From Halobacteriales archaeon YIM A00010 (GTDB lineage Archaea; Halobacteriota; Halobacteria; Halobacteriales; Haloarculaceae): a stretch of DNA of 64,000 nt. This document shows, piece by piece, positions 1 through 9,265 of the stretch (position 1 is its first letter; each line of letters starts with the position of its first letter). Both the position numbers and the translations under genes were made by a program. The notes under the pieces were generated by a model. That model was given only the letters and a program-made list of their open reading frames with translations, searched no databases and was not told the DNA's origin. The stretch covers positions 1,798,001-1,862,000 of the forward strand of contig JAKCFJ010000001.1 in the NCBI GenBank assembly GCA_025041175.1, in the 5' to 3' direction.

Positions 1-2
1 AC

Positions 3-698
3 ATGAGCCAGGAAGAACGCAGCGAGACACTTATTCGAGTGCTCGACGATCTGAATCACTCCGATATTGATTTCGTTCTGGTCGGTGGCTATGCTGTCTC
101 ACAGTTCGAGACTCGTTTCTCGACGGATCTGGACCTCGTTATCGCTCCCGACGACTACGATGAATTGGTGACGTTCTTGCATTCCCAGGAGTTCGAGCGC
201 GAAACCGAACTCGAAGTACCACCCGACGAAACACGATATAACCGTGAGAACGATGTGTTCACCCGGTCTACGGGGCTAGTTCATCCAGTCGGTGTGGATG
301 TCTTGGTGAACGGACTCGGCTGTCGCCAGACCGAGGCGGAGTGGTCGTTTGACTACCTTCACGAGCACAGCACCGAGACGACGATCTCCGGTGGTACACA
401 ATCAACGACCGCTCGGGCCGCCAGCGGCGAAATCCTTGTGGCCGCTAAGCTCCACAGTGCCCGGAAAACCGATTTGGTTGATGTTCTCGCCGCAGTCCCG
501 AAGATCGATTTCACCGATGTCGAACCACATCTTCATCGGGGTGATGAGGACACCCTCCAAGCGCAACTGCGAGACGCCACTGTATTCATTGAGGATGGCG
601 GATTAGATCATCGGTTCAAAAGTATGTTCGGTCACTCCTCTGTCTCGACAGATGACGTTGAGTCACTGCTGACGTTTCTCCGTGACCAACAGCAGTGA
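3..698 (+). CDS. Nucleotidyltransferase-fold protein (AbiEii/MNT-like)
   Basis: The 231-residue protein has the polymerase-beta-type nucleotidyltransferase signature near its N-terminus: a GG pair at residues 28-29 (VGGYA) followed by TDLDL, with acidic residues D42 and D44 in metal-binding position. A conserved AxGEIxxxKL-type stretch lies at about residues 135-150. Families of this kind (AbiEii, MenT, MNT) transfer nucleotides to proteins or tRNA and often act as toxins with a partner encoded just upstream. That upstream neighbour lies outside the window, so a toxin role is only inferred. The ATG at position 3 is the first visible start; the true start could be further upstream. Confidence 0.7.
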   Translation: MSQEERSETLIRVLDDLNHSDIDFVLVGGYAVSQFETRFSTDLDLVIAPDDYDELVTFLHSQEFERETELEVPPDETRYNRENDVFTRSTGLVHPVGVDVLVNGLGCRQTEAEWSFDYLHEHSTETTISGGTQSTTARAASGEILVAAKLHSARKTDLVDVLAAVPKIDFTDVEPHLHRGDEDTLQAQLRDATVFIEDGGLDHRFKSMFGHSSVSTDDVESLLTFLRDQQQ

Positions 699-710
699 TC
701 ACCACCTCTC

Positions 711-1691
711 CTACCCCTCCCACGTCTCGAACTCCTCGTAGATCCCTTTCGAGAGGTATCGCTCGCTCGAATCGGGAAACACCGTGACTACGGTTGAGTG
801 TGGCACTGACAGCTGCCCGTCGCTGATTCGCTCTGCGACCCGTTTGGCACCGACGCTGGCCGCGCCCGCGCTCGCCGCGACGAGGTGGCTCTCCTCGCGG
901 GCGAGTCGTTTCAGTTCCTCCTGGGCCGTCCGGTCGCTCACCTGGAGAATCTCGTCGACCAGCTCCGGTTCGAACAGCTCGTTCGTCGAAGGATCGCTCG
1001 TCCCGATGCCCTCGGTCTTGTACTCCTCGTGGTCGGTCTCCCGGCCGAAAAACCGCGCGTACACCGATCCCTCGGGTTCGACGGCACAGACGTGGGTGTC
1101 CGGATGCTGTTCGCGGGCGTACCGACCGATCCCCATCAGGGTGCCAGCCGTGCCACAGCCGGCGACGACCGCCCCGACACCGTCGTCGAGCGCCTCGTAG
1201 ATCTCCGGTCCCGTCGTCGCGTAGTGGGCTTCGGTGTTCAACGGGTTCGAGAACTGCTGTGGAACCACGCTGTTGTCGATTTCCTCGGCAAGTTCGTGGG
1301 CGCGTTCGATCGCTCCGTCCATCTCCGCTTCGGTGGGCGTGTTCACCACCTCCGCACCGAGCGCGCGCATGAGCTGTTGTTTCTCCTGGCTGAACCGCTC
1401 GGGAACAACGAAGATCGCTTCGATATCCAACTGCTGGGCCGCGATCGCAAAGCCGATTCCCGTGTTCCCTGCCGTCGGCTCGATCACCGTACCGCCGGGA
1501 TCGATGTCGCCCCGTTCGAGCAGCCGCCGGAGCATGTACTCCCCGATCCGGTCTTTCACGCTCGCGCCCGGATTGAACGATTCCAGCTTGGCGTACACGT
1601 CGACATCGTCCGGACCGGCGTGGACGGCGACCAGCGGCGTCTCTCCAACGGTGTCGAGGACCGACGACAGCGGCTCCCGGTGTGTGGTCAT
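711..1691 (-). CDS. Cysteine synthase family PLP-dependent enzyme
   Basis: This 326-residue fold-type II PLP enzyme resembles O-acetylserine sulfhydrylase/cystathionine beta-synthase. The PLP lysine is K46 in GASVKDRIG, the substrate loop is PTAGNTG (residues 72-78), and the phosphate-cup glycine loop is GCGTAGT (178-184). It most likely makes cysteine from an activated serine plus sulfide or thiosulfate in the cytoplasm. Its length is normal for the family and no C-terminal CBS domains are present. It is convergent with the upstream nucleotidyltransferase (12 bp between stops) and has its own promoter region at its 5' side. The exact acyl donor cannot be told from sequence. Confidence 0.88.
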   Translation of the reverse strand: MTTHREPLSSVLDTVGETPLVAVHAGPDDVDVYAKLESFNPGASVKDRIGEYMLRRLLERGDIDPGGTVIEPTAGNTGIGFAIAAQQLDIEAIFVVPERFSQEKQQLMRALGAEVVNTPTEAEMDGAIERAHELAEEIDNSVVPQQFSNPLNTEAHYATTGPEIYEALDDGVGAVVAGCGTAGTLMGIGRYAREQHPDTHVCAVEPEGSVYARFFGRETDHEEYKTEGIGTSDPSTNELFEPELVDEILQVSDRTAQEELKRLAREESHLVAASAGAASVGAKRVAERISDGQLSVPHSTVVTVFPDSSERYLSKGIYEEFETWEG

Positions 1692-1962
1692 TTAATGGCA
1701 AATATTGCACGTCCCATCATATTAAAGCCTCACGGCTCACCACGGCTGCGTCCGTTCATTCTAAGGGCTGTTGCGATCAGTTACCGGTGAGTGACTACCG
1801 TCGGTCATATCCATTGATACGCGACGATCGTTTGTTGGGTGAGTCGCGGTCGATCCCGTGGTGAACAGGCGACCGAGTGTTCCAAGATCCATGACCGACG
1901 GTAGATGAACGATCTCCGTTCAGAGCCATAGAGATCACCGTGATGTGGGGACAGCGAAGAAA
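1692..1962. other. Intergenic region with a 110-bp element bounded by inverted repeats
   Basis: No gene is seen between the cysteine synthase start and the BtpA stop. The first 40 bases hold the AT-rich promoter region of the cysteine-synthase gene. Further on, two perfect 14-bp inverted copies (CTACCGTCGGTCAT at 1795-1808, reverse complement at 1891-1904) bound a 110-bp segment without coding potential. Confidence 0.5.
1795..1904. repeat. 110-bp segment with 14-bp perfect terminal inverted repeats (possible MITE)
   Basis: CTACCGTCGGTCAT at 1795-1808 is matched exactly in reverse complement at 1891-1904. The interior holds no open frame and no second copy was noticed in the window. The size and termini fit a miniature inverted-repeat element. 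The flanks (gtga before, atga after) could be an imperfect 4-bp target duplication, but this is weak. A long-armed regulatory structure is the alternative. Confidence 0.4.
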
Positions 1963-2763
1963 TTAATCGCGACAACCCTTATTGACCGCGTCGGTGAGCG
2001 CGGCCACGCGGGCTTGATCCACAGGGTCGTGTGCGTTTCCGTCGGTCTTCAGCGCCGAGCCGACGATCGCGCCGTCAGCGACCGAGAGGAGTTCTTCGGC
2101 CGTGTCGTGGGTCACGCCGCTGCCGACGTACACCGGAACGCCACTCTCATGAGCCACGCTGGCGGCGGCGTCGAGACGGTCCCGAGGGACTGGCTGCCCC
2201 GTCCCGGTGCCCGAGACGATCACGGCGTCCGCGAGCCCGCGTTCGACGGCGTCTCGGGTATCCCTCTGGACGTTTTCGGACCCCAGCGGTTGGCTGTGTT
2301 TGACCGCCACGTCGGCGAGAATCCGCACGTCGGCGTCCAGTCGCTCGCGCAGTCGGAGGGTTTCGTGCGCCCGTCCTTCGACGATCCCTTGGTCGGTGAC
2401 GCGCGCGCCGGCGTGGACGTTGACCCGGACGAACGACGCCCCGGTTGCGGCGGCGATCGACAGCGCGGCCTCGGCGTCGTTCCGGAGCACGTTCACGCCG
2501 ACCGGCGCGTCGATTTCATCGGTGACGGCCCCAACGAGGCTCGTCATCTCCGCGACCACGTGGGCCGGAACGTCCTCGGGGTAGAACGGAGCATCCCCGA
2601 AGTTCTCGACGACCACGCCGTCGACGCCGCCCGCCGCGAGGGCTTTGGCGTCTTCGAGTGCCCGCCGGCGGATCGCCTCACAGTCGCCGTCGAACCGCGG
2701 CGAGCCGGGCAGTGGGTCGAGGTGGACCATTCCGATGATCGGCTGTGTATCGAACAGCTCCAT
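1963..2763 (-). CDS. BtpA/SgcQ family TIM-barrel protein
   Basis: The protein (266 residues from the ATG at 2763; an in-frame ATG at 2781 adds six) matches the BtpA family: an N-terminal IIGMVHLDPLPGSP, then VDGVVVENFGDAPF and GVNVLRNDAEAALSIA, and VRVNVHAGARVTDQG. BtpA was named for a role in photosystem I stability in cyanobacteria, but archaeal members exist without photosystems and their role is unknown. The fold is a probable phosphate-binding TIM barrel related to indoleglycerol-phosphate synthase. It follows a methyltransferase gene on the same strand with 36 bp between the upstream stop and this start, so the two are probably cotranscribed. Confidence 0.85.
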   Translation of the reverse strand: MELFDTQPIIGMVHLDPLPGSPRFDGDCEAIRRRALEDAKALAAGGVDGVVVENFGDAPFYPEDVPAHVVAEMTSLVGAVTDEIDAPVGVNVLRNDAEAALSIAAATGASFVRVNVHAGARVTDQGIVEGRAHETLRLRERLDADVRILADVAVKHSQPLGSENVQRDTRDAVERGLADAVIVSGTGTGQPVPRDRLDAAASVAHESGVPVYVGSGVTHDTAEELLSVADGAIVGSALKTDGNAHDPVDQARVAALTDAVNKGCRD

Positions 2764-2799
2764 ACCGAACACCCGCCGCACAGCGACTTGGTGGTTGCG

Positions 2800-3546
2800 T
2801 CATTTCGGGATCCAGACGAGAGGCACGTGGTTCCACGCCCAGCGTTCCGGTGGCTTCTTGGTGAACTCCCAGAAGCTCCGTGGCCACGTGCCGATCGCGT
2901 CGTGGATCTGGCGGTAGGACAAGGTGCTTTCACCGTCGAGGACGAGTCGGAACCGTTCTGCGAACCGCTCGGGATCGAACTCCGGATCCGGATGCTCCTC
3001 CGGCGACTCGACCAGACGCCGGTAGTGTGCCCGTCCGAATCGATTGATGTACCCCACGACGAGATGGCCGTCGGGTGAAACTGCCTCATAGAGCCGCTGG
3101 AGGGCGGTTTCGGACGCCGCCACGTAGGCGAGCGTTCCGTAACAGAGAACGAGATCGAACTGCCGATCAGGAGTGAACTCGGGGAGAACGGCCTGTTCGA
3201 ACCGGACGTTTTCGACATCGTTCTCGCTGGCCCGCCGGCGGTTCTCGGTGAGGATCGATTCGGCTGCGTCGTACCCCACGACGGTTGTCCCGGGATGCTG
3301 CTCGGCAACGTGGAAGCTGACAACGCCGGGACCACAGCCAACGTCCGCGAACGAATTCGGGACTCCCTTCTCCGTGAAGAAGTCAGCGAGGAGTCCGCGG
3401 ACGTGGTGGGTGCTCGGGGTCGCGCTGTCGCGGTCGTCGTCGCCGGCTTGCAGCCGGCTGCTTGTCGAGCTTCGCTCGACTCTGTCATCGGCCTCGCGCC
3501 AGAACTGATCCCAGTCGATGGTGCTGTCTGCTGTCGGGTCTGTCAT
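2800..3546 (-). CDS. Class I SAM-dependent methyltransferase
   Basis: A 248-residue Rossmann-fold methyltransferase. Motif I is FADVGCGPG (residues 66-74), followed by the acidic end of strand 2 (VGYDAAES) and a motif IV-like FDLVLCYGTLAYV. The substrate is unknown; the family includes ubiquinone, small-molecule and tRNA methylases. The region encoding residues 23-35, a serine-rich unconserved linker, is built from two back-to-back DNA hairpins (3442-3458 and 3464-3480). That suggests a palindromic element was accommodated in frame. The gene precedes the BtpA-family gene on the same strand. Confidence 0.85.
   Translation of the reverse strand: MTDPTADSTIDWDQFWREADDRVERSSTSSRLQAGDDDRDSATPSTHHVRGLLADFFTEKGVPNSFADVGCGPGVVSFHVAEQHPGTTVVGYDAAESILTENRRRASENDVENVRFEQAVLPEFTPDRQFDLVLCYGTLAYVAASETALQRLYEAVSPDGHLVVGYINRFGRAHYRRLVESPEEHPDPEFDPERFAERFRLVLDGESTLSYRQIHDAIGTWPRSFWEFTKKPPERWAWNHVPLVWIPK
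3442..3480. repeat. Two adjacent perfect hairpins inside the methyltransferase gene
   Basis: GCCGGC at 3442-3447 pairs with GCCGGC at 3453-3458 across a 5-nt loop. GTCGAGC at 3464-3470 pairs with GCTCGAC at 3474-3480 across a TTC loop. The second has the same stem-TTC-stem design as the hairpin cluster at 33487-33587. Confidence 0.6.
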
Positions 3547-3885
3547 GTACTATGTATGGCGTGTTCGTAGCAGCGGCTGGTTGGAAATCGGTACGGTCGT
3601 GCCCAACGGCGCGGTACTAGCCGTCTTGAGCGTGTCTGAACGTGGCAGCCGCTCCGTGAAAAATATATCGGTATACTTTATATTACTCTTCACCTACTAC
3701 TTCTCGTGCTGTGTCCTTATCTCTTTCCCTAGAACTATTGGGAAATATGAATGTTGATGTGTTGAGTCAGTGTCTCCGCTCTCCGGTCGCACTGCGGTGA
3801 GTTCGTAACGATGACTCGTCTGTGTGTTCCACCCAGGTGATGGCGCGGTAGACGGGTTTATCCGCCTGCTCGCCCGCCAACAGGT
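3547..3885. other. Intergenic, divergent promoter region
   Basis: This holds the divergent promoters of the methyltransferase (minus) and the gamma-carbonic anhydrase (plus). The stretch 3660-3760 is strongly AT-rich compared with its surroundings. A TATA-like GGGTTTATCC lies about 30 bp before the carbonic anhydrase ATG, which would give a leaderless or near-leaderless transcript. No gene is seen. Confidence 0.5.
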
Positions 3886-4389
3886 ATGGTGATACGTTCA
3901 TTCGAAGGGACAGCTCCGACGGTACACGAGACGGCCCGCGTCGACGAGACGGCGGTGGTGATCGGTGACGTGACGATCGAGAAAGAGGCGAGCGTGTGGC
4001 CACAGACGACGCTCCGGGGCGATTCGGGCGCGATCGTCGTCCGAGAGGGTGCAAACGTCCAGGACAACGCGGTCTGTCACGAGGGGTGTGAGATCGGACC
4101 CTACGCCACGGTTGGCCACACCGCGATCGTGCACGCGGCGACCGTGGGCGAGCGCGCGACGGTCGGAATGAGCGCGACGGTGCTCGATGGGGCGCACGTC
4201 GGCGAACGGAGCCTCGTGGCTGCCGGCAGCGTCGTTACCGAGGACACCGAGATCCCGCCCGAGCACATCGCCGTCGGCACGCCCGCAGAGGTCCGCGAGC
4301 ACGTTCCGGACTCGCCGTGGACCTACGCCGGCGAGCATTACGTGGAACTGGCCAAACGCCACGAGCGAAGTTCCGAACGGATCGAGTGA
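3886..4389 (+). CDS. Gamma-class carbonic anhydrase family protein
   Basis: A 167-residue left-handed beta-helix protein with hexapeptide repeats from about residue 10 to 135 (VDETAV, IGDVTI, VWPQTT, EGANVQ and so on). Three histidines stand where the zinc ligands of gamma-carbonic anhydrases are found: H65 (VCHEG), H78 and H83 (GHTAIVH). It likely interconverts CO2 and bicarbonate, though many members of this Cam/YrdA family have no measured activity. The length matches YrdA-type proteins and lacks the acidic loop of the methanogen Cam. It is convergent with the Nudix gene (3 bp between stops). Confidence 0.88.
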   Translation: MVIRSFEGTAPTVHETARVDETAVVIGDVTIEKEASVWPQTTLRGDSGAIVVREGANVQDNAVCHEGCEIGPYATVGHTAIVHAATVGERATVGMSATVLDGAHVGERSLVAAGSVVTEDTEIPPEHIAVGTPAEVREHVPDSPWTYAGEHYVELAKRHERSSERIE

Positions 4390-4392
4390 CGG

Positions 4393-4989
4393 TTATTCGG
4401 CGTTTCGGCCGTCGAGCAACCGCTGTGTGCCCGGATGCAGCCGCTCGGTCGGTGGTGGAGCGGCGAACCACGCCGCGCCGTTCAGCTCTCCGGGTTGAAT
4501 CGAAAGCGTACCGCCCTCGTAGTCGGCGTGAAAGAACACCCGGAGCGCGTGCAGTCGTTCGTCGTAACTGTCGCAGGTAGCGATCTCGTGGCGCATGTGA
4601 TTGATCTTCCGTAAAGAGATATCGAGTCCGACCTCTTCCGCTACTTCCCGCTGGACGGTCGTCTCCATCGTCTCGTCGGACTCTTGGCTGCCACCGGGAA
4701 CACCCCACGTCGAACTCCCACGTCCGAGGATCAACAGCACGCGTTCCCGTTCCTCGCCGTCAACCGCCATCGATTCGGAAAGGGGAGGCAGCCGCTCTAC
4801 CGGTCGTCTGATGAGGGCGTAGGCGCTGCCGATGTAGCCGTCTTCCGATAGCTCGATCCATTCCTCGAACCGATCGGCGGGGGGCGTGTCGTGGCGCTCG
4901 CGTACTGGGGCCACCCCAAACCGATCACACAACCGGCCCCGCCGTCGTTCGATCTCCGATCGATTGATCTCTCGGTACTCCATGATCAC
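4393..4989 (-). CDS. Nudix hydrolase
   Basis: A 198-residue protein with a complete Nudix box at residues 100-122, G-x5-E-x7-REVAEEVGL, which provides the Mg-binding glutamates. Nudix enzymes cleave nucleoside diphosphates linked to another group; the substrate here cannot be predicted. The N-terminal 80 residues carry an additional basic segment (ERRRGRLCDRFG) not typical of the minimal fold. An alternative ATG two codons downstream (4983) is equally possible. Confidence 0.88.
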   Translation of the reverse strand: MIMEYREINRSEIERRRGRLCDRFGVAPVRERHDTPPADRFEEWIELSEDGYIGSAYALIRRPVERLPPLSESMAVDGEERERVLLILGRGSSTWGVPGGSQESDETMETTVQREVAEEVGLDISLRKINHMRHEIATCDSYDERLHALRVFFHADYEGGTLSIQPGELNGAAWFAAPPPTERLHPGTQRLLDGRNAE

Positions 4990-5074
4990 TCGCTTTCGGT
5001 GTTCCGGATAAAAACACCCGCAATCGCTGATATTCTCGAATCTATCGATTGATAGATGATAGTCGCAGCCACTC

Positions 5075-6103
5075 TTACGGAAGAACCACGCGTTTCACGT
5101 CGCTCACGCCAGCCCGTCGGACCACCGCCCGCACGGGATCGCGCGCGCCTGCGAGATTATCCGAATCGCCATCGAGCACGAGCAGCCGTGCCTCCCGGCC
5201 TTCTTCGATGCAACCGCAGTTCAGCCCCACGGCGTCGGCTCCGGCGATCGTCGCCATAGCCAGCGTCTCACGCGCGCTGACATCAGCAAGCTTACAGACG
5301 AACGCCATCTCTCGGAACATCGACGGGCTGTTCAGCATGACGTTGTCCGTTCCGAGCGCGACGGTGGTGTGATCGAGCAGCTTTCTGATAGGAGGGACGC
5401 CGACGCCGGTCACGAGGTTCGACCGGGGACAGACGGCGACCGGCGTTTTCGTTTCTTCGAGACGTTCGAAGTGGTCGGGCTGGGTGTAAACCATGTGGAC
5501 GAGCAGCTCCGGATCGAGCGCAAACGCGGGATCGATGTCGTCGGGATCGCGCTCGCCGGCGTGGATGGCGAACGGTTTGCCCGCCGCTCTGGTTGCAGCC
5601 CGTTCTGTTTCGAAATCGCTGTCGCGCGCACCGCTGGCCCCGAAGCCGTCGCTTGCCTCCATCGCCTCGATCGTCTCGCGTCCGAACACGACGGATTCGA
5701 GACCGAGATCGTCGTCCGCCAGCGCCTCTTCGAGCGCACGCACGCCCCCAACGCCGCCCTCGCGGAACTCGAGGAACGCGCCGGTGCCGCTTCGTTGCAT
5801 GAACCGCAGCGAGCGGGCCATGGCGCGCACCAGCTCCTCGTCGCTCGCAGCGCGGAGGAGCTGGTGTTTGAGCCCATCGGGCGGCGCGACGAGATCGTCG
5901 AGCGACAGTCCACCACCGGCTTCCTTTGCGATCGAGTCGCCGATGTGGGTGTGGGCGTTGACGAACGCCGGAAGGACGATATCGGTCGAGTCGGTAGCCG
6001 CCTCCTCGATAGCGGTTATTCGCCCGTCTTCGACGACGACCCGACCCTCGGTTGGCTCGAACTCGCGTCCACGGAGGATCGTGCCGGTGAGAGAGGTGCT
6101 CAC
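5075..6103 (-). CDS. Amidohydrolase family protein
   Basis: A 342-residue metal-dependent hydrolase. It has the N-terminal beta-sandwich start (TILRGREFEP), then the HxH metal motif in VNAHTHIGDS (H51, H53), a third histidine in FAIHAGERD, and the late acidic residue in ALGTDNVML. This layout fits the cytosine-deaminase/chlorohydrolase branch of the amidohydrolase superfamily; the substrate is not known. It starts at a GTG that overlaps the stop of the upstream HD-domain gene by 4 bp (GTGA), so the two are translationally coupled and probably act together. Confidence 0.85.
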   Translation of the reverse strand: MSTSLTGTILRGREFEPTEGRVVVEDGRITAIEEAATDSTDIVLPAFVNAHTHIGDSIAKEAGGGLSLDDLVAPPDGLKHQLLRAASDEELVRAMARSLRFMQRSGTGAFLEFREGGVGGVRALEEALADDDLGLESVVFGRETIEAMEASDGFGASGARDSDFETERAATRAAGKPFAIHAGERDPDDIDPAFALDPELLVHMVYTQPDHFERLEETKTPVAVCPRSNLVTGVGVPPIRKLLDHTTVALGTDNVMLNSPSMFREMAFVCKLADVSARETLAMATIAGADAVGLNCGCIEEGREARLLVLDGDSDNLAGARDPVRAVVRRAGVSDVKRVVLP

Positions 6104-7335
6104 GATCGTACCTCCTCGGTGAACTCATCGAGCGTTGCGTGTCGTCCCATCCGAAGGTCGCTGACGAGCGCGTCCAACTCGAGTCCGAGCACCCGTTCTG
6201 TCGCGCGTCCAACGGCGTCGGTCGACGCCTCGGGGGCGTACACGCCAAAGCGCCACTGCTCGCGGTGGGCTGTCATGAGCGCGCGGACGAGCGTGGATTG
6301 TCCCGCGAGCTTCCGGATTTCCCCGTTGACGACGACGCGGCTCGTCGATTCGGGCATTGACGGTTCTCCCGGGACATCGAAAATGACGGCGTCGGCGTCG
6401 ACGCCGACAGCGTCGGCCACCTCCCGCTCCAGTGCTCGTGTTCGTTCGTGATTCATCTCCAACAGCTCATCGGGCACGTCATCGATCTCTGCCCACACAG
6501 CGCGCTTGTAGAGACTGCGGGTGTCGAGCCGGCGAGCGTGGTCCGTGGTCGCTGGGCACGAACGGAGCGCGGCGAGCAGATCGTGGTCGTCCATCCGGCG
6601 CAGCGTCTCGGGATCGGTCGCGTTCGCCGCCAACAGTCGCTCGCTCGCCTGCTGAAGCATCGATCGCCCGATGCGTGCGGTGGGATGGTTGTACACCGCC
6701 CGGTTCATCAGCGCTCGCGCGACCAACAGACTCTCGGCAGTCTGGACGTTGCCAGCAGCGAGCACGAGCCTCCCGTCGACGAATCGCAGCTCCCGGATGA
6801 ACCGCTCGTGGTCGATCGTGCCGTAGGGAACGCCCGTGTGGTGGGCGTCCCGGACGAGATAATCCATCCGATCCACGTCGAGCTCGCCCGAAACGAGCTG
6901 TCCGTACTGTCCGTCGCCGGCGATGAGATCTGCGACCGCGTCCGGCGCGATGTCGTGGTTCTCGAGCACCGCCGCGACCGCCGACGTTTCGAGCAGATCG
7001 TGAACGTCGTCGTGGTACTTTCCCGTGTGGCGGTGGATGAGCGACTCGATGTTGTGGCTGTACGGACCATGTCCCACGTCGTGGAGCAGCGCGGCCGCCC
7101 GGATCCGGTCGGCGTTGGGACCGGCGATCCCGAGCTCCGAGAGGGCCCGGTTGGCGATGTGGTAGACACCGAGGCTGTGCTCGAATCGGGAGTGGTTCGC
7201 TGAGGGGTAGACGAAACTGACCGTGCCGAGCTGGCCGATCCGCCGCAACCGCTGCAGGGGAGGCGTGTCGAGCAGGGCGGCGGCGACGCCCTCGACCTCG
7301 ATGTGGTCGTGAACGCTGTCTTTGATCGTCGTCAT
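6100..7335 (-). CDS. HD superfamily phosphohydrolase
   Basis: A 411-residue dNTPase-like HD protein. Motifs: [13 protein letters not shown] (H53), [12 protein letters not shown] (H85, D86) and [17 protein letters not shown], the arrangement of SAMHD1/dGTPase-type enzymes and of the archaeal/bacterial YdhJ-like group. It probably hydrolyses nucleotides or another phosphoester. The start at 7335 ([13 protein letters not shown]) is preferred over the upstream in-frame ATG because homology begins there. It is divergent from cofD with about 116 bp between starts, and the amidohydrolase follows with a 4-bp overlap. Confidence 0.87.
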   Translation of the reverse strand: MTTIKDSVHDHIEVEGVAAALLDTPPLQRLRRIGQLGTVSFVYPSANHSRFEHSLGVYHIANRALSELGIAGPNADRIRAAALLHDVGHGPYSHNIESLIHRHTGKYHDDVHDLLETSAVAAVLENHDIAPDAVADLIAGDGQYGQLVSGELDVDRMDYLVRDAHHTGVPYGTIDHERFIRELRFVDGRLVLAAGNVQTAESLLVARALMNRAVYNHPTARIGRSMLQQASERLLAANATDPETLRRMDDHDLLAALRSCPATTDHARRLDTRSLYKRAVWAEIDDVPDELLEMNHERTRALEREVADAVGVDADAVIFDVPGEPSMPESTSRVVVNGEIRKLAGQSTLVRALMTAHREQWRFGVYAPEASTDAVGRATERVLGLELDALVSDLRMGRHATLDEFTEEVRS

Positions 7336-7451
7336 GGTCCGAAATTTGCGTTCGCACGATAAAAACACGGCTGTGTTTCACCGTGTGGGCGTTGTGGCAA
7401 GCGTTTGCTCGAGCACAAGCACTTATCCCCACACACCTCCCGGTTGGGAGT

Positions 7452-8495
7452 ATGACGACGTTCCTCGCTGGTGGAACGGGCACTCCAAAACTGCTCGCAG
7501 GGAGCGCCACCGTGTTTCCTCCCTCGGAAACGGTCGTTGTGGGAAACACCGGGGACGACATCGAACTCGGCGGCGTGCTCGTCTCGCCGGATCTCGACAC
7601 GGTGCTCTTTCTGGACGGCGGCGTGCTCGACCGGGAGACGTGGTGGGGAATCGACGACGACACGAGCGTCACCCACGACGAACTCCTCCGGATCGCCGAG
7701 CACGCGGGGATCGACCGCCGTCTACGGTACCTTCCGGACGAACGACAGACCACAGGCCGGGAAATCGCTCGGTGGCGACGGTTCTCGGGCGTGGGTGAGT
7801 TCATGCAGATCGGTGACCGCGACCGCGCTGTCCACGTGACCCGGACGAGTCTGTTAGACGAGGGGGCCACGCTGACGGAGGCAACGGGCACGCTGGCCGA
7901 CGCGTTCGGGCTGGAGCGAACCTTGTTGCCGATGAGCGACGATCCAGTGGCGACGATCGTGCATACGCCGGACGGATCGATGCATTTCCAGGAGTTTTGG
8001 GTCGGCAACGACGGGGAGCCACCGGTCGAGACGGTGGAGTTCCGGGGCGCGGCAAACGCGGAGCCGACCGAGCGGGTGCTCGATGCGCTGGCCCAACCGG
8101 TCGTGCTCGGGCCGTCGAATCCCGTGACGAGCATCGGGCCGATGCTCTCGATGGAGCGGTTCGAGCAGGCGCTGTTCGACACCACGGTCGTTGCGGTCTC
8201 CCCGTTCGTTGGCGATCGGGTCTTTTCCGGACCGGCGGCCAAACTCATGCGTGCGGTGGGGTATGCGGCCAGCACTGCCGGTGTGGCCGAAGCGTATCCC
8301 TTCGTGGATGCGTTCGTGCTCGATTCCGACGATCCGACCGATCTCGATCGGCCGGTCGTGCGAACCGACACGACGCTCGACGGCCCCTCCGACGCGGACC
8401 GGGTCGCCCGCGCGGTCAGTGAAGCGCTGGAGTCGAGCGGGTCCGAACGCACGCCGATCGAGGCAGATCCGTCCGAGACGGGAGGCGGTCGGTGA
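7452..8495 (+). CDS. cofD: 2-phospho-L-lactate transferase (coenzyme F420 synthesis)
   Basis: CofD transfers the phospholactate (or related three-carbon) moiety from its GDP-activated donor to the deazaflavin Fo, making F420-0. The 347-residue protein starts with the diagnostic [15 protein letters not shown] loop. It also has [21 protein letters not shown] and a later [12 protein letters not shown] segment typical of the family. The ATG at 7452 is chosen because the upstream in-frame stretch is not conserved-looking and includes a promoter-like region. It is the first gene of a four-gene operon joined by 4-bp overlaps; the other F420 genes are not in the window. Confidence 0.95.
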   Translation: MTTFLAGGTGTPKLLAGSATVFPPSETVVVGNTGDDIELGGVLVSPDLDTVLFLDGGVLDRETWWGIDDDTSVTHDELLRIAEHAGIDRRLRYLPDERQTTGREIARWRRFSGVGEFMQIGDRDRAVHVTRTSLLDEGATLTEATGTLADAFGLERTLLPMSDDPVATIVHTPDGSMHFQEFWVGNDGEPPVETVEFRGAANAEPTERVLDALAQPVVLGPSNPVTSIGPMLSMERFEQALFDTTVVAVSPFVGDRVFSGPAAKLMRAVGYAASTAGVAEAYPFVDAFVLDSDDPTDLDRPVVRTDTTLDGPSDADRVARAVSEALESSGSERTPIEADPSETGGGR

Positions 8496-9265
8496 TGGAC
8501 CGATCCGACTCCCTCCTCGGTTTCGCTCCGCGGGTTGCGGTGGCGAGTTTGAGCGGTGCGTCCGACGCTGCGTGGGCACGGCGGGCAAGCAGCTACGCCG
8601 GCTGTGCGTTTCTGGGCGGGATCGCGCTCGACGAACCGACCCGCGAGGCTGCTCGGGCACTCGTCGACCGCGACCGCGAGGAGTTTCTGCCCGCCGATCC
8701 GCTCGCGTTCGTCGAGGCGGAGCTGTCCGAACTCGCTGGGCTGCCGATCACCGCCGGGTTCAACGTTCGGAGTAGCTCTCCTGAACCGATCCGGCAAGCG
8801 GGCGAACTCTGTCGCGATCACGGCGCGATCGTGGAGATCAACGCTCACTGTCGACAGGAGGAGATGTGCACAGCGGGAGCCGGAGAGACGCTGTTGAGCG
8901 ATCCCGACCGGCTCTGTGAGTACGTTCGCGTTGCGAGCGAAACGGGCGCGACGACCAGCGTGAAAGTTCGCGCGGAGGTCCCGGGGGTCGATCTCCCCGA
9001 AACCGCGAGGCGGGTGAACGAGGCCGGTGCGGATGTCGTTCACGTCGATGCGATGGATTCTGAGGCGGTGATCCAGGACATAACAGAGCGAAGCGACGCG
9101 TTCGTCATCGCAAACAACGGTGTCCGCGATCGGGAGACGGCGCGGGAGTACTTCACCCACGGCGCGGACGCGGTGAGCGTCGGCCGACCGAGCGACGATC
9201 CGCGCGTCCTCGCGCGCGTCTACGACGCGACGGTGGAGTGGTTCGGTCGGAGGGTCGACGCGTGA
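8492..9265 (+). CDS. Dihydrouridine-synthase-like TIM-barrel flavoprotein
   Basis: A 257-residue protein related to tRNA-dihydrouridine synthase (NifR3-like) barrels. It has [15 protein letters not shown], then [19 protein letters not shown] (matching the Dus EIN.GC region) and [10 protein letters not shown] (the SVKxR lysine). The C-terminal [16 protein letters not shown] and [10 protein letters not shown] fit the phosphate-binding end of an FMN-binding barrel. It is shorter than canonical Dus and lacks their C-terminal tRNA-binding helical domain, so tRNA may not be the substrate. The GTG at 8492 overlaps the cofD stop by 4 bp (GTGA), and an ATG follows immediately at 8495. It is translationally coupled to cofD. 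Confidence 0.75.
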   Translation: MMDRSDSLLGFAPRVAVASLSGASDAAWARRASSYAGCAFLGGIALDEPTREAARALVDRDREEFLPADPLAFVEAELSELAGLPITAGFNVRSSSPEPIRQAGELCRDHGAIVEINAHCRQEEMCTAGAGETLLSDPDRLCEYVRVASETGATTSVKVRAEVPGVDLPETARRVNEAGADVVHVDAMDSEAVIQDITERSDAFVIANNGVRDRETAREYFTHGADAVSVGRPSDDPRVLARVYDATVEWFGRRVDA

